Of a stretch of DNA of 64,000 nucleotides, positions 1 through 8,794 are shown one piece after another (positions within the stretch are counted from its first letter, which is position 1; each line of letters starts with the position of its first letter). Below the pieces are notes generated by a model. That model was not told the origin of the DNA, ran no database searches, and was given only the letters and a program-made list of their open reading frames with translations. The DNA is taken from positions 1 through 64,000 of the forward strand of contig CAYXFU010000018.1 of assembly GCA_964464375.1 (NCBI GenBank). The letters run 5' to 3'. The position numbers and the translations under genes were made by a program. This DNA comes from CAIOZA01 sp964464375. GTDB lineage: Bacteria; Bacteroidota; Ignavibacteria; Kapaibacteriales; UBA2268.

Positions 1-13
1 AAAATAGACAAAA

Positions 14-305
14 GCTCCGTAGGAGCGACATCGGAAATCGATGCAAAATTATCGCGTAGCGATTAAATATTGGTAGCAAGATGTCCACACAACAGAAATT
101 TTATCGCGTAGCGATTAAATATTTAACCTCTACGAGGTAACAAACTTATTGGAGAACCGTTTTCTACCAATATCAAATCCCTGACGGGATAGAAGAAAAG
201 GCGATTTGTTTTTCTCTGTGGTTCTCTCAACGATTTTTAAAAATTCCACAGAGTTGCACAGAGGAATACAAGAGATACACAGAGAAACATTATCTGTGGC
301 TCTAT
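14..305. repeat. structured dispersed repeat, copy A
   Basis: A stretch of about 290 bases that recurs, clearly recognisable but diverged, at 19309-19613. It is a chain of small hairpins with 3-4 base loops: GCTCCgtaGGAGC at 14, ATCGCgtaGCGAT at 50 and again near 108, CCTCtacGAGG near 127 and TCCCtgacGGGA near 179. An outer 10-bp inverted repeat, ATATTGGTAG at 67-76 and CTACCAATAT at 164-173, brackets the central part. The right part (about 215-305) contains short tracts related to 'cacagag' and 'ctctgtgg'. There is no coding capacity. It fills the whole gap before the first gene and may continue left of the window. The similarity and the pairings are visible by eye; function is unknown. Confidence 0.8.
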
Positions 306-339
306 ATAAAATTATTATTGCACTTTTGAAAGCGAAGAA

Positions 340-801
340 ATGAAAATTTTAATCTCATTCTTAATACTTTTTTTCTCTCTTAATTTCGTTGAATCGAGTG
401 AAAAACCAAAAATCGAGAAAATCGAGATTATTGCTGAAGTGTGGCAACCTGAAAGCAGGAGTGGAGTAAATACAGAACAAATACTAAAAAGAAGGGCAGA
501 CGAACTGTCAGTCGAAATTTATGATAAAAAATTAATATCCAAAATCGACAAAATACTACCCGGTTTACAGATAATAAATGATAAAAAATCTAGAATTGAT
601 GTTAGATTGGTAGCTATATTGTATAGAAATAATAATTTAAACGACACTTTGAGTTTTGGTATTGGGTTTAAAAATATTAAATTTAATCAAAATTTCTATA
701 ATTTCAATTTGGAATTATTTGATATGTTTACATTTTGTCTTCCATATGATTACAAAATGAGAATAGATTTTGACAGATCTTTTAGAACATTTGATTTTTA
801 A
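340..801 (+). CDS. hypothetical secreted protein (153 aa)
   Basis: I do not recognise this family. The first 18-20 residues form a signal peptide (K2, then a Leu/Ile/Phe-rich core ending near VESSE), so the product is probably exported to the periplasm or beyond. The rest is charged and lysine-rich, with no cysteine pair or known motif visible. It is much more AT-rich than purK downstream and is followed after 19 bases by another small exported protein at 821-1276, so the two are probably co-transcribed. Both sit directly beside the dispersed repeat at 14-305, which fits an accessory insertion. The chosen ATG starts the signal peptide. Confidence 0.6.
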   Translation: MKILISFLILFFSLNFVESSEKPKIEKIEIIAEVWQPESRSGVNTEQILKRRADELSVEIYDKKLISKIDKILPGLQIINDKKSRIDVRLVAILYRNNNLNDTLSFGIGFKNIKFNQNFYNFNLELFDMFTFCLPYDYKMRIDFDRSFRTFDF

Positions 802-820
802 ATTAGACTTTGAGAATATC

Positions 821-1276
821 ATGAGAAAATTCATATTTATTATTATACTATTTTTGCCTACTTTTTTATCAATGGAAGCATTATCGAGAACTTGGCTAAA
901 TAAGCTAACGATGTATAGTACAGACATTTATAAAAAAATTAACAACACCATCAACATAGATTCAATTTTAAAGGCTGATCATAAAGAGTATTTCAAACAA
1001 ATTCGATTTAAATCTGAAATTACATGTGGGATATTAGAAAGATTAGATAGTCTCTCCTTATTGGACAATCAAGAAATTCATAATTTTCAGCCATTTATTA
1101 TTTGTGAAATTGAAGAGAAGAATGTACACATAAATACATTTGCTATGAATTATGATAAATTAGTTTTTATGAATGGCAAATTCTATCAACCTGACGAAAA
1201 GCTATTTAATTGGATTTTATATATTCTACCCTTCTATCAAAGAATTTACTTTGAAAATCAAAAGTACACCTATTAA
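821..1276 (+). CDS. hypothetical secreted protein (151 aa)
   Basis: Unrecognised small protein. An open frame extends upstream to 770, but the ATG at 821 is preferred because it begins a good signal peptide (MRKFIFIIILFLPTFLS, cleavage near MEALS) and avoids overlap with the gene ending at 801. The mature part is about 130 residues, rich in Ile, Asn and Lys, with two separated cysteines. The strong AT bias matches the preceding gene and contrasts with purK. It ends about 50 bases before the purK start. No function can be assigned. Confidence 0.55.
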   Translation: MRKFIFIIILFLPTFLSMEALSRTWLNKLTMYSTDIYKKINNTINIDSILKADHKEYFKQIRFKSEITCGILERLDSLSLLDNQEIHNFQPFIICEIEEKNVHINTFAMNYDKLVFMNGKFYQPDEKLFNWILYILPFYQRIYFENQKYTY

Positions 1277-1325
1277 TATCTTGAATAAATGTAAAAGTTT
1301 AAAAAATAAATTGAATATCAAAAAC

Positions 1326-2489
1326 ATGCTAAAATCAAAAAACAAAGAAGATAAACCGCTGACGCTGGGAATACTCGGCGGCGGACAGCTTGCTAAAATG
1401 CTGGCTGGTGCTGCCTATCGCCTGGGGATAAATATCGCTATCATCGAAAAGGGAGAGAATTCTCCTGCGGGGGACATGACAAAGCTGGACTTCACAAAGG
1501 GCTGGTTTGACGACGAAGACCTGATGCGGTTCGCCGAAGCCAGCGATGTGGTAACATTAGAAAACGAGTTCATCGATCCCGAAATACTGGACAAAGTGAA
1601 CCGTGTCCGCCGCGTTCTGCCGTCTCCAGTAACGATGCGGCTCGTGCAGGACAAATTCATTCAGAAGGAAACTTTCCAGAGAGCCGGGATACCCGTTCCG
1701 GAGTTCATCAAGATCGATTCGGCTGATGATATTGTCAAAGCAGGAGAGAAGTTCGGCTATCCATTCCTGATCAAGACACGAACTCTCGGCTACGACGGTT
1801 ATGGGAATTTCACAGTCAAAAGCGAAGAAAATTGCATCGAAGCCTGGAATAATTTCAACTCAGGTGTTAACCATAGACCTTTGATGGCAGAGCGTTTCGT
1901 GAACTTCACAAAAGAGCTGGCTGTGATGGTAGTCCGGAGCGAAACCTACGGATCGAAGGCTTATCCATGCGTCGAGACAATTCAGGACAATCATATATGC
2001 AAAGTGGTGATCGCCCCTGCCGAGATAGATGTAAAGATAAGGGCAAGAGCTCAGTATTACGCCATGCAGTGCGTCAATGCTATAAATGGTGTCGGTGTCT
2101 TCGGTGTTGAACTTTTCCTTGCTGAAGATGACTCTCTTATGGTGAACGAGATTGCTCCCCGTCCTCACAACTCGGGACATTATACGATAGAAGCATGCTA
2201 CACATCTCAGTACGAGAACTGCATTCGTGCTGTCTGCGGATTGCCTCTCGGCTCAACTGAGATGATAAAGCCTGCCGCTTGTATGATAAATATACTCGGT
2301 CAGAGGGATGGTTCTGGCGTACCGACAGATGTTACCGAGATGATGAAGATAGATGGTGCGTTCCTGCATCTGTACAACAAGAAATCATCGCGCAAAGGAA
2401 GAAAGATGGGACATATAACGGCTCTCGGCGATACGCAGAAGGAAGCTTTCCATACTGCCAAAGCTGCAACGAACGCTTTAGTCTGGTAG
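1326..2489 (+). CDS. purK: 5-(carboxyamino)imidazole ribonucleotide synthase PurK
   Basis: PurK is the ATP-grasp enzyme of de novo purine synthesis that converts AIR, ATP and bicarbonate to N5-CAIR. The N-terminal PreATP-grasp signature LGILGGGQLAKML is at about residues 13-25, followed by the ATP-grasp core (QDKFIQKETFQRAGIPVPEF, then GYPFLIKTRTLGYDGYGN) and the PurK-typical metal/phosphate segment NEIAPRPHNSGHYTIEA. From this ATG the product is 387 residues, normal for the family. The frame is open back to 1173, but that extension would overlap the preceding gene. No purE partner is in the window. Base composition changes sharply from AT-rich to balanced here. The nitroreductase-like gene starts 3 bases after the stop, suggesting coupled translation. 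Confidence 0.93.
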   Translation: MLKSKNKEDKPLTLGILGGGQLAKMLAGAAYRLGINIAIIEKGENSPAGDMTKLDFTKGWFDDEDLMRFAEASDVVTLENEFIDPEILDKVNRVRRVLPSPVTMRLVQDKFIQKETFQRAGIPVPEFIKIDSADDIVKAGEKFGYPFLIKTRTLGYDGYGNFTVKSEENCIEAWNNFNSGVNHRPLMAERFVNFTKELAVMVVRSETYGSKAYPCVETIQDNHICKVVIAPAEIDVKIRARAQYYAMQCVNAINGVGVFGVELFLAEDDSLMVNEIAPRPHNSGHYTIEACYTSQYENCIRAVCGLPLGSTEMIKPAACMINILGQRDGSGVPTDVTEMMKIDGAFLHLYNKKSSRKGRKMGHITALGDTQKEAFHTAKAATNALVW

Positions 2490-2492
2490 AAT

Positions 2493-3650
2493 ATGAGGCA
2501 AGAACTTAACCGGCGTAAATTCCTGCAATTAAGCTCAGCGGCTGCCGTTGGGATTGCTTCTGGTTCTGTTCTGACCTCATGTATGGGTACTTACAATCCA
2601 AAATTACTCAATTCCATCTGGGATACTCCTTTCGCTAAAGCAACTAGCACGGAGGATCAGATTTTTCGGGAGATTGTCCGATGCGGAGTTATGGCTCCGT
2701 CGGGACACAATGCCCAGCCATGGAAATTCAGAATCGATGATAAAAAGATATACATTTATCCCGATATGGAGCGGCGCACACCTATTGTCGATCCATACAA
2801 CCGTGAGATGTACATCAGCCTTGGTTGCGCTATACGTAACATGATGATAGGTGCAGAGCATTATGGATATAAAACTGAATTGGAGTTGAATCTCAAAGAG
2901 AAATCCATAGAAGATGAGATTGTTCTGAAATTAACACCGTTAACCTATAAAACTGTTTCTGATTCACTTCAGGCAATGATCCTTAGGCAGACCACGAGGA
3001 ACGAGTACCAGTCAAAGAAAATCGATGCGGATATACTTAAACGAATTAGTTCCTATGGGAATAATTCAAATCAGATCAGCGAACTGACCGGAAACATCAC
3101 AACCGATATTTATCAGGATAAAAAGTCATTCGATCTGTTTTTGGACTATGTGAAAGAAGGAAACAGGATTCAGCTGAACAACAGTGCCTACTTCAATGAA
3201 TTGAAGGATTGGATCCGCTTCAGCGATTCGGAAGCAGAGGAAAAGCTGGATGGACTCTACTCCAGAGCGATAGGACAATCCTCGACATCGCGCTGGCTGG
3301 GAAAACTCAACATGAATCTGGGGACAACGGACATAACTCAGACCAGAACAGACACAAAACTTATCAGAAGTGCACCTCTGCTGATGGCATTCTTTTCCAT
3401 TGATTCCCGTGAGGATTGGATAAAGACCGGAATTCTGCTCGAGTACAAACTAATCAGCATCACAAACGAGAATCTGAAATATGCTTTCCACAATCAACCC
3501 TGTGAGGTTATTGGATTAAGGAAGGATTTTTCACGGGAGTTCGGACATAAAGACAAAATGCCCCAAGTAGTGATCAGACTTGGCTACAGCACATTCCTGC
3601 CACGATCACCGAGGCGCAAACTGAGTGATGTGATAATAGGAAGCCCATAA
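2493..3650 (+). CDS. Tat-exported nitroreductase-family lipoprotein
   Basis: The N-terminus has a twin-arginine motif (NRRKFLQLSSAAA) followed by a hydrophobic run ending in VLTSC, a lipobox-like site. The protein should therefore be exported folded, with its flavin, and possibly lipid-anchored. The segment MAPSGHNAQPWKFRI at about residues 66-80 is the FMN-binding signature of nitroreductase-fold proteins, and the C-terminal part (HNQPCEVIGLRKDF ... PQVVIRLGYS) also fits that fold. At 385 residues it is longer than classical nitroreductases and resembles Tat-linked Acg-like members. The substrate is unknown. It follows purK by 3 bases. Confidence 0.8.
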   Translation: MRQELNRRKFLQLSSAAAVGIASGSVLTSCMGTYNPKLLNSIWDTPFAKATSTEDQIFREIVRCGVMAPSGHNAQPWKFRIDDKKIYIYPDMERRTPIVDPYNREMYISLGCAIRNMMIGAEHYGYKTELELNLKEKSIEDEIVLKLTPLTYKTVSDSLQAMILRQTTRNEYQSKKIDADILKRISSYGNNSNQISELTGNITTDIYQDKKSFDLFLDYVKEGNRIQLNNSAYFNELKDWIRFSDSEAEEKLDGLYSRAIGQSSTSRWLGKLNMNLGTTDITQTRTDTKLIRSAPLLMAFFSIDSREDWIKTGILLEYKLISITNENLKYAFHNQPCEVIGLRKDFSREFGHKDKMPQVVIRLGYSTFLPRSPRRKLSDVIIGSP

Positions 3651-3673
3651 ATTGAGTGTAATTCCGAAGTAAT

Positions 3674-3804
3674 GAGACTGTGTGAAAAGTCAGTTTTCAA
3701 TGTCATTCCGAACGAAGTGAGGAATCCAGTCCGCATTAATACTGGATTCTCACGGTCGCTTCGCTCCCTCAGAATGACCAATTCGATAGTTTTCACACAA
3801 GCTC
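3674..3804. mobile_element. MITE-like inverted-repeat element, copy 1
   Basis: The element begins with GAGACTGTGTGAAAA and ends with a near-complement, TTTTCACACAAGCTC. Inside is a second inverted pair, 'gtcattccgaacgaagtgaggaatcc' type on the left and 'ggtcgcttcgctccctcagaatgacc' type on the right, so the 131 bases can fold into a long imperfect hairpin. A related element with the same ends is at 10252-10417. It has no transposase; short ORFs on both strands inside it are products of the palindrome. It looks like a non-autonomous miniature element. Confidence 0.65.
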
Positions 3805-4032
3805 GAATGCTCGTGGCAATTGATTCCACAATATTTAATAGAGAACCCATCAGCTCACAAGTTCCGAGGGAGTAATATGAAAGATATTAATTGCATAATT
3901 TTTTTAATTTTAGCCGGATTCAACATTAACTAGCTAATTTTCTTCACATCAAAAAAAAATTATTAAAGAAAATTTAACCTTCGATTGCTTGAGAACAGCT
4001 ACAGACAATACTATGACGAATACATTCATAAA

Positions 4033-4164
4033 ATGAAAATATATTTTCAAAAATATTTAAATTTTATTAAAGAAACTTATTCAGTATTTCTACGTAGTAC
4101 CGATAAATGTAAATACATTAAGGGACAAACTATAAAAAAGTATATAAAGCATCTAGCTCCCTGA
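4033..4164 (+). CDS. possible 43-aa small ORF
   Basis: An ATG-initiated frame of 43 codons, starting MKIYFQKYLNFIKETY and rich in Lys and Tyr, lies in otherwise empty DNA and ends about 32 bases before a strong terminator. No ribosome-binding site is evident and no family is recognised. The composition is so AT-rich that chance open frames are expected. Kept only because the terminator implies something is transcribed here. Confidence 0.2.
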   Translation: MKIYFQKYLNFIKETYSVFLRSTDKCKYIKGQTIKKYIKHLAP

Positions 4165-4195
4165 AATAAAAAAGTTAAAAAGGTTAAAAGAGAGA

Positions 4196-4227
4196 AACCT
4201 CCGGATCACACCCCGGAGGTTTTTTTA
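4196..4227 (+). terminator. rho-independent terminator
   Basis: Stem AACCTCCGG / CCGGAGGTT with a seven-base loop, followed by a run of T. This is a strong intrinsic terminator on the + strand, about 50 bases upstream of the NRDE gene. The nearest long + strand gene upstream ends at 3650. Confidence 0.85.
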
Positions 4228-4279
4228 TTTTTAAAAATTGAGTATCTTACATCGGTTTCAATAACACAGAACGATTATT

Positions 4280-5068
4280 ATGTGCATTGTTTTTTCAGCT
4301 ATAGGTTTGCATAAAAAATATAAATTGATTGTTGCCGGCAACAGAGATGAATTCTACTCCAGACCTACTGCCAGAATGAACTGGTGGGAGGAGCTACCAA
4401 ACATTCTCGCCGGAAAAGATCTTGAAAAGGGTGGCACATGGCTTGGGATAACAAAATCCGGCAGATTTGCAACTTTGACTAACTTCAGAGATTTCCACGC
4501 TCCACGCAAAATAGGTCCAAGCAGAGGCAGAATAGTTCTGGACTGGCTGATAGGCACTTCTGATGCCGATCAGTTCCTGGCTTATCTCGATAAAACAGCC
4601 GATGTTTATGAAGGATATAATCTCTTGCTCTATGATGGTCAGAATCTTTACTGGCAGTCCAATCAGGGCGATAACTACAAAAAATTGGAGCAAGGTATTT
4701 ATGGAGTAAGCAATGCACTTCTGGACACTCCATGGCCCAAGCTTGAGAAAGGCAAAGCTCTATTCTCGAAAGCAATCACATATCATGATGAAACGATGAT
4801 TGAATCGATCTTCGATCTTCTCGCAGATAATGAAACATTTGCAGATGATCTCCTTCCAGACACAGGTTTAAACTTAGAGATTGAAAGGGCTGTAAGTCCT
4901 ATATTCATCAAGACTGAAGTTTATGGCAGCAGAGTTGCAACGATAGTTCTGATCGACTATGATGGCAATGCTGAGGTGATTGAGAAATCATACATAGATA
5001 CAAAAACACTAGCTTTCAACTTTAAAATTGACAAAAAAGAATCAGTGATAAATGCTGAGAAAAATTAA
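4280..5068 (+). CDS. NRDE-family protein (TANGO2-like)
   Basis: 262-residue protein of the NRDE/TANGO2 family, named for the conserved N-R-D-E string, seen here as AGNRDEFYSRPT at about residues 19-30. It starts MCIV, placing Cys2 where an N-terminal-nucleophile hydrolase would carry its catalytic residue. Further family features are GGTWLGITKSGRFATLTNFRD and YGVSNALLDTPWPKLEKGK. There is no signal peptide, so it should be cytoplasmic. The biochemical role of bacterial members is not established; the Ntn-hydrolase idea is inference. The next gene starts 80 bases downstream. Confidence 0.88.
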   Translation: MCIVFSAIGLHKKYKLIVAGNRDEFYSRPTARMNWWEELPNILAGKDLEKGGTWLGITKSGRFATLTNFRDFHAPRKIGPSRGRIVLDWLIGTSDADQFLAYLDKTADVYEGYNLLLYDGQNLYWQSNQGDNYKKLEQGIYGVSNALLDTPWPKLEKGKALFSKAITYHDETMIESIFDLLADNETFADDLLPDTGLNLEIERAVSPIFIKTEVYGSRVATIVLIDYDGNAEVIEKSYIDTKTLAFNFKIDKKESVINAEKN

Positions 5069-5148
5069 TTAATTTTAACTTTTCAACAATTGTGATTATA
5101 TTGCAAAGTTAGCAACTAACTTTATATTAATATAATCAAGAAATTGAG

Positions 5149-6513
5149 ATGAATGAAGTATTAAGCTTTATCGATCAGAATAAAGATCAGTTCCTCGCAG
5201 AACTTGTTGAATTCCTTAAAATTCCAAGTATCAGCTCAGTTGCTGAGTATAATGAATTCACACACAAAGCAGCTGAATGGCTTGCCGATAATTTCCGTAA
5301 TGCCGGAATCGCAGACGTAAAGCTCTATGAGACGGAAGGACATCCAATTATTTTTGCTCAGGATTTGACTGCCGGAGCAGGTGCACCGACAATTCTCGTC
5401 TATGGACATTACGACGTTCAGCCTGTCGATCCGCTGGAACTATGGGATTCTCCTCCATTCGAGCCTGTTATTAAAAACGGAAAGATTTTTGCCCGTGGCA
5501 CAGCCGACGACAAAGGTCAGGCATTCATGCACGTTAAGGCTTACGAGGCTTATAAAAAAGTTAAAGGTTCTTTGCCTGTAAATATTAAATTCCTTATCGA
5601 AGGTGAAGAAGAAGCCGGCAGCAATCATCTTGATGAATTCATTGTCAATAATACAGAACTCCTGAAATGTGACACAGTCATCGTTTCCGACACGGAATGG
5701 TTCGCCGAAGGAATGCCCTCAATCTGCTATTCACTCAGAGGTATTTCCTATTTGGAAATAACAGTTACGGGTCCAAACAGAGATTTACATTCCGGTACAT
5801 TCGGTGGTGGTGTCGATAATCCTCTGAACGTTCTCTGCTCGATGGTTGCTAGTATGAAAGATTCTTACGGCAGAGTTACAATTCCCGGATTTTACGAAAA
5901 TGTTCTCGCATTGTCTCAGTTAGAGCGTGATGAATTCAAGAAACTTCCATTCGATGAAAAGGAATACTGCAAAGATTTAGATATTGATCTCACTTACGGT
6001 GAGCATGGCTACACAACACTCGAAAGAGTATGGGCAAGACCAACACTGGATCTGAACGGAATTTACGGCGGATACACCGGTGAAGGTGCAAAAACTATTC
6101 TCCCGACAAAAGCCACAGCAAAGATTTCGATGAGATTAGTACCTTATCAGACACATGAAGAAATATCTGCAAAAGCCTTGAATTATTTCCAAAAGCTTTG
6201 CCCTCCAACATGCAAGCTATCTGTGAAAACACTTCATGGCGGTAATCCGGTTCTGATGCCGATCGACAGCAAGAGTATAAAGATTGCAATAGAATCATTA
6301 AAAGAAGCATTTGGTAAGGATACGGTGTTCATGCGCGAGGGTGGCTCGATACCTGTCGTGGGATTGTTCGATTCAGTTCTTAAAGCACCGACAGTATTGA
6401 TGGGAATGGGTTTGCCATCGGATAATATACATTCACCGAACGAGAATTTTTCGATTGAGAATTTCTATGGCGGTATAAAAGCGTCAGCATTATTTATAGA
6501 TAAGTACAAGTAA
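5149..6513 (+). CDS. M20-family dipeptidase
   Basis: Zinc-dependent M20 peptidase, 454 residues, close to CNDP-type cytosolic dipeptidases. Metal and catalytic motifs are visible: VYGHYDVQP (zinc His and Asp, about residues 84-92), FARGTADDKGQ (bridging Asp), FLIEGEEEAGS (catalytic Glu pair), VSDTEW, and HSPNENF near the C-terminus. The insert DLHSGTFGGGVDNPL is the dimerisation-domain signature. No signal peptide, so cytoplasmic. It sits 33 bases upstream of an OPT oligopeptide transporter gene, and the pair plausibly imports and hydrolyses small peptides. Confidence 0.92.
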   Translation: MNEVLSFIDQNKDQFLAELVEFLKIPSISSVAEYNEFTHKAAEWLADNFRNAGIADVKLYETEGHPIIFAQDLTAGAGAPTILVYGHYDVQPVDPLELWDSPPFEPVIKNGKIFARGTADDKGQAFMHVKAYEAYKKVKGSLPVNIKFLIEGEEEAGSNHLDEFIVNNTELLKCDTVIVSDTEWFAEGMPSICYSLRGISYLEITVTGPNRDLHSGTFGGGVDNPLNVLCSMVASMKDSYGRVTIPGFYENVLALSQLERDEFKKLPFDEKEYCKDLDIDLTYGEHGYTTLERVWARPTLDLNGIYGGYTGEGAKTILPTKATAKISMRLVPYQTHEEISAKALNYFQKLCPPTCKLSVKTLHGGNPVLMPIDSKSIKIAIESLKEAFGKDTVFMREGGSIPVVGLFDSVLKAPTVLMGMGLPSDNIHSPNENFSIENFYGGIKASALFIDKYK

Positions 6514-6546
6514 GATAGATATTTATTTCTAAACACAGGAGAAACT

Positions 6547-8625
6547 ATGGCAGAACAAAAACCTTTCGTGCCTTTCGTTCCTGCAAGCTCAAATATGGCA
6601 GAATTCACAGTCCGGGCTTTGATCCTTGGTCTTGTGATGGCAGTTGTATTAGGAGCGGCAAATGCCTACCTTGGATTGAAGGCAGGTATGACCATTGCTG
6701 CAACATATCCCGCAGCAGTTATTGGAATGGCAATTCTTAAAATGTTCAAAGGGTCGGTTCTCGAAGAGAACTTTGCCCGTACTGTCGGATCAATCGGTGA
6801 ATCAGTCGCAGCCGGTGCGATTTTCACTCTTCCGGCATTCTTTATTTCAGGCATCTGGCCCGAGTTCTTTACGGTGGGACATTATGTGACATCATCATTG
6901 ATTCTAATGATTGGTGGTATTCTTGGTATTATGTTTGTTGCATTGCTCCGCAGAGTCATGGTAGAAGATCGTGATCTGCCTTTCCCGGAATCAGTTGCAG
7001 CTGCTGAAATCCACAAAACAGGTCGCTCCGGTGGAACAGGCTCGAGATTCCTTTTCAGTGCAATGGCTGGCGGTGCTTTAGTTAAAGCACTTGCTGAATT
7101 CAAATTATTTCCCGAAACATGGGAACATTTTGTCTCCTTCACTAAGACTGTCATCACAGGTACTGTCATCAAAGGTCAGGGTGGTATTCTTATTAGCTCA
7201 CCGGGTATCAGTCCTGCATATATGGGTGTTGGTTACATCATTGGTCCAAAACTTGGTGCTTTGAACTTCAGCGGTGGTTTGATAGCTTGGGGATTACTTA
7301 CACCAATGATTCTTTACTTTATAACGCCATTTATTGATTTTAATTTCATCAATCAGTGGGCTGCAATGCTCATGCAGAAGGATCCATCATTAACACTTCA
7401 GGCAGCAACGGCTAAAGCCAGTGATCCAACTGTACAGATTTATGCAATATGGAAATTCATCGTTAAACCTATCGCAATCGGCGGTATGTTGATGGGTGCA
7501 GGTTTCACATTGTTCAAAATGCGTAAAAGCTTGATAGCCGGCATCGGACGCTCTGTCACAGACGTTAAGAAAGCCGCATCAGGTCACGTAGTAGATACTG
7601 ACAGAACAGAAAAAGATCTTAAATTTATGTGGGTAATGGTTGGTATCCTGGGTTCAGCTATTGCTACGTTCCTTATCACATTCTATATATTCGAAACAGG
7701 ATTTCTACCGGCATTTGTTGCGGCAACAGTGCTGATAGTTCTGGCATTCTTCTTTGCCGCTATCTCAGGTTATCTTGTTGGTATAATGGGATCCAGCAAT
7801 AATCCTATAAGTGGTTTGACGCTTACTGCATTGGTCGTTACAGCCTTGATTATGGTTATCATGGGTGTCGATGCTAAATCCGGTGGAGTTGCGGCTGTTC
7901 TCGGTGTTGCGGCTATTGTTTGCGTTGCCGCAGCAGTTGCTGGCGAAATGCTCCAGGATCTGAAGGCTGGACATATACTAGGTGGTACACCATGGAAGAT
8001 GCAGATCGGTGACATAATCGGTGTTATTCTATCAGCTGCAGTAATGTTCTTCGTTCTTGACTTCCTCAATCAGGCTGATATTGCTCAGGGATTGAAAGAA
8101 GGATATCAGGGCGGTTTCGGATCTCCGAAGCTCTCTGCACCACAGGCTGGTTTGATGGCAATGCTTTCCAAGGGTATTGTTGGCGGTGAAATGGCTTGGC
8201 CCCTTATCATCGTTGGTATGTTAATGGGTTTAGCATTCATTTTGATGCAAGTAAAGAGCCCGATGCTTGTCAGCGTTGGTATGTATCTGCCTCTTGAAAC
8301 AACATTCGCAATATTCCTTGGCGGACTTGTCAAAGGTGTTGTCGATTTGTTTATTGCAAAAAGAGGGTACAACGATGGTCAGAAGGCGAGAGTGGAAAAT
8401 ATCGGAGTACTCCTGGCGGCAGGATTCATTGCTGGGGAGGCTCTCACTGGACTTGCATTTGCTCCGTTCAAGATAGCCAAGGTAGATTTACTAGTTATCT
8501 TCTCCAATCCGCCATTTGCCATTAGTGCATTGGTATTGATCATCATCGCTTACATAATGATTCAGATTCCTCTGAAGAACGCAGGCAATCCGGACGATCC
8601 GGCACCTCCAAGTGCAATGATGTAA
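6547..8625 (+). CDS. OPT-family oligopeptide transporter
   Basis: Integral membrane protein of 692 residues with roughly 14-16 hydrophobic segments. It shows the bacterial OPT-type features: FTVRALILGLVMAVVLGAANAYLGLKAGMTI near the N-terminus, LPFPESVAAAEIHK at about residues 145-158, the SGYLVGIMGSSNNPISGLT motif in the middle, and AGEMLQDLKAGHILGGTPWKMQ. OPT proteins are secondary transporters of peptides or metal-chelating amino-acid derivatives. It begins with a ribosome-binding site (AGGAG, 6-7 bases before ATG), follows the dipeptidase by 33 bases and is closed by a terminator at 8645-8676. Substrate unproven; peptides are the natural guess from the neighbour. Confidence 0.93.
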   Translation: MAEQKPFVPFVPASSNMAEFTVRALILGLVMAVVLGAANAYLGLKAGMTIAATYPAAVIGMAILKMFKGSVLEENFARTVGSIGESVAAGAIFTLPAFFISGIWPEFFTVGHYVTSSLILMIGGILGIMFVALLRRVMVEDRDLPFPESVAAAEIHKTGRSGGTGSRFLFSAMAGGALVKALAEFKLFPETWEHFVSFTKTVITGTVIKGQGGILISSPGISPAYMGVGYIIGPKLGALNFSGGLIAWGLLTPMILYFITPFIDFNFINQWAAMLMQKDPSLTLQAATAKASDPTVQIYAIWKFIVKPIAIGGMLMGAGFTLFKMRKSLIAGIGRSVTDVKKAASGHVVDTDRTEKDLKFMWVMVGILGSAIATFLITFYIFETGFLPAFVAATVLIVLAFFFAAISGYLVGIMGSSNNPISGLTLTALVVTALIMVIMGVDAKSGGVAAVLGVAAIVCVAAAVAGEMLQDLKAGHILGGTPWKMQIGDIIGVILSAAVMFFVLDFLNQADIAQGLKEGYQGGFGSPKLSAPQAGLMAMLSKGIVGGEMAWPLIIVGMLMGLAFILMQVKSPMLVSVGMYLPLETTFAIFLGGLVKGVVDLFIAKRGYNDGQKARVENIGVLLAAGFIAGEALTGLAFAPFKIAKVDLLVIFSNPPFAISALVLIIIAYIMIQIPLKNAGNPDDPAPPSAMM

Positions 8626-8644
8626 GAAATATATTTCTATAAAA

Positions 8645-8676
8645 AAGCCCCGTGATAAGCGGGGTTTTTTGTTTTT
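8645..8676 (+). terminator. rho-independent terminator after the OPT gene
   Basis: AAAAGCCCCG / CGGGGTTTTTT hairpin with a short loop and a T-rich tail, about 20 bases after the OPT stop codon. Confidence 0.85.
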
Positions 8677-8794
8677 TGGAATTAATAGAATATATCCTTT
8701 GCCACAACGTAGCTAAATTCGAATAAACCATAGGTTTGAAGCCCACAAAATCAAATATTTTTGGCAATTGCAGAATATGTATATGTATTTGTGT

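Larger units (their letters stand above)
3651..4279. other. 629-bp intergenic region: repeat element, tiny ORFs, terminator
   Basis: The left third is the inverted-repeat element at 3674-3804. After it come two tiny frames: an 18-codon ORF starting near 3877 behind a GGGAG, and a 43-codon ORF at 4033-4164. Both are very AT-rich and unrecognised. A strong terminator at 4196-4227 closes the region although no convincing gene precedes it. The region may encode a small RNA or hold decayed genes. Confidence 0.5.

Noticed and set aside
14..305. CRISPR array
   Set aside because: The repeated words are of different kinds, not evenly spaced, and form mini-hairpins rather than identical repeats with unique spacers.
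715..927. 70-codon ORF on the - strand
   Set aside because: It overlaps two better + strand genes with signal peptides and has no supporting features.
3672..3875. 67-codon ORF on + and an overlapping 88-codon ORF on - in the purK-NRDE gap
   Set aside because: Both are open frames created by the palindromic repeat element at 3674-3804.
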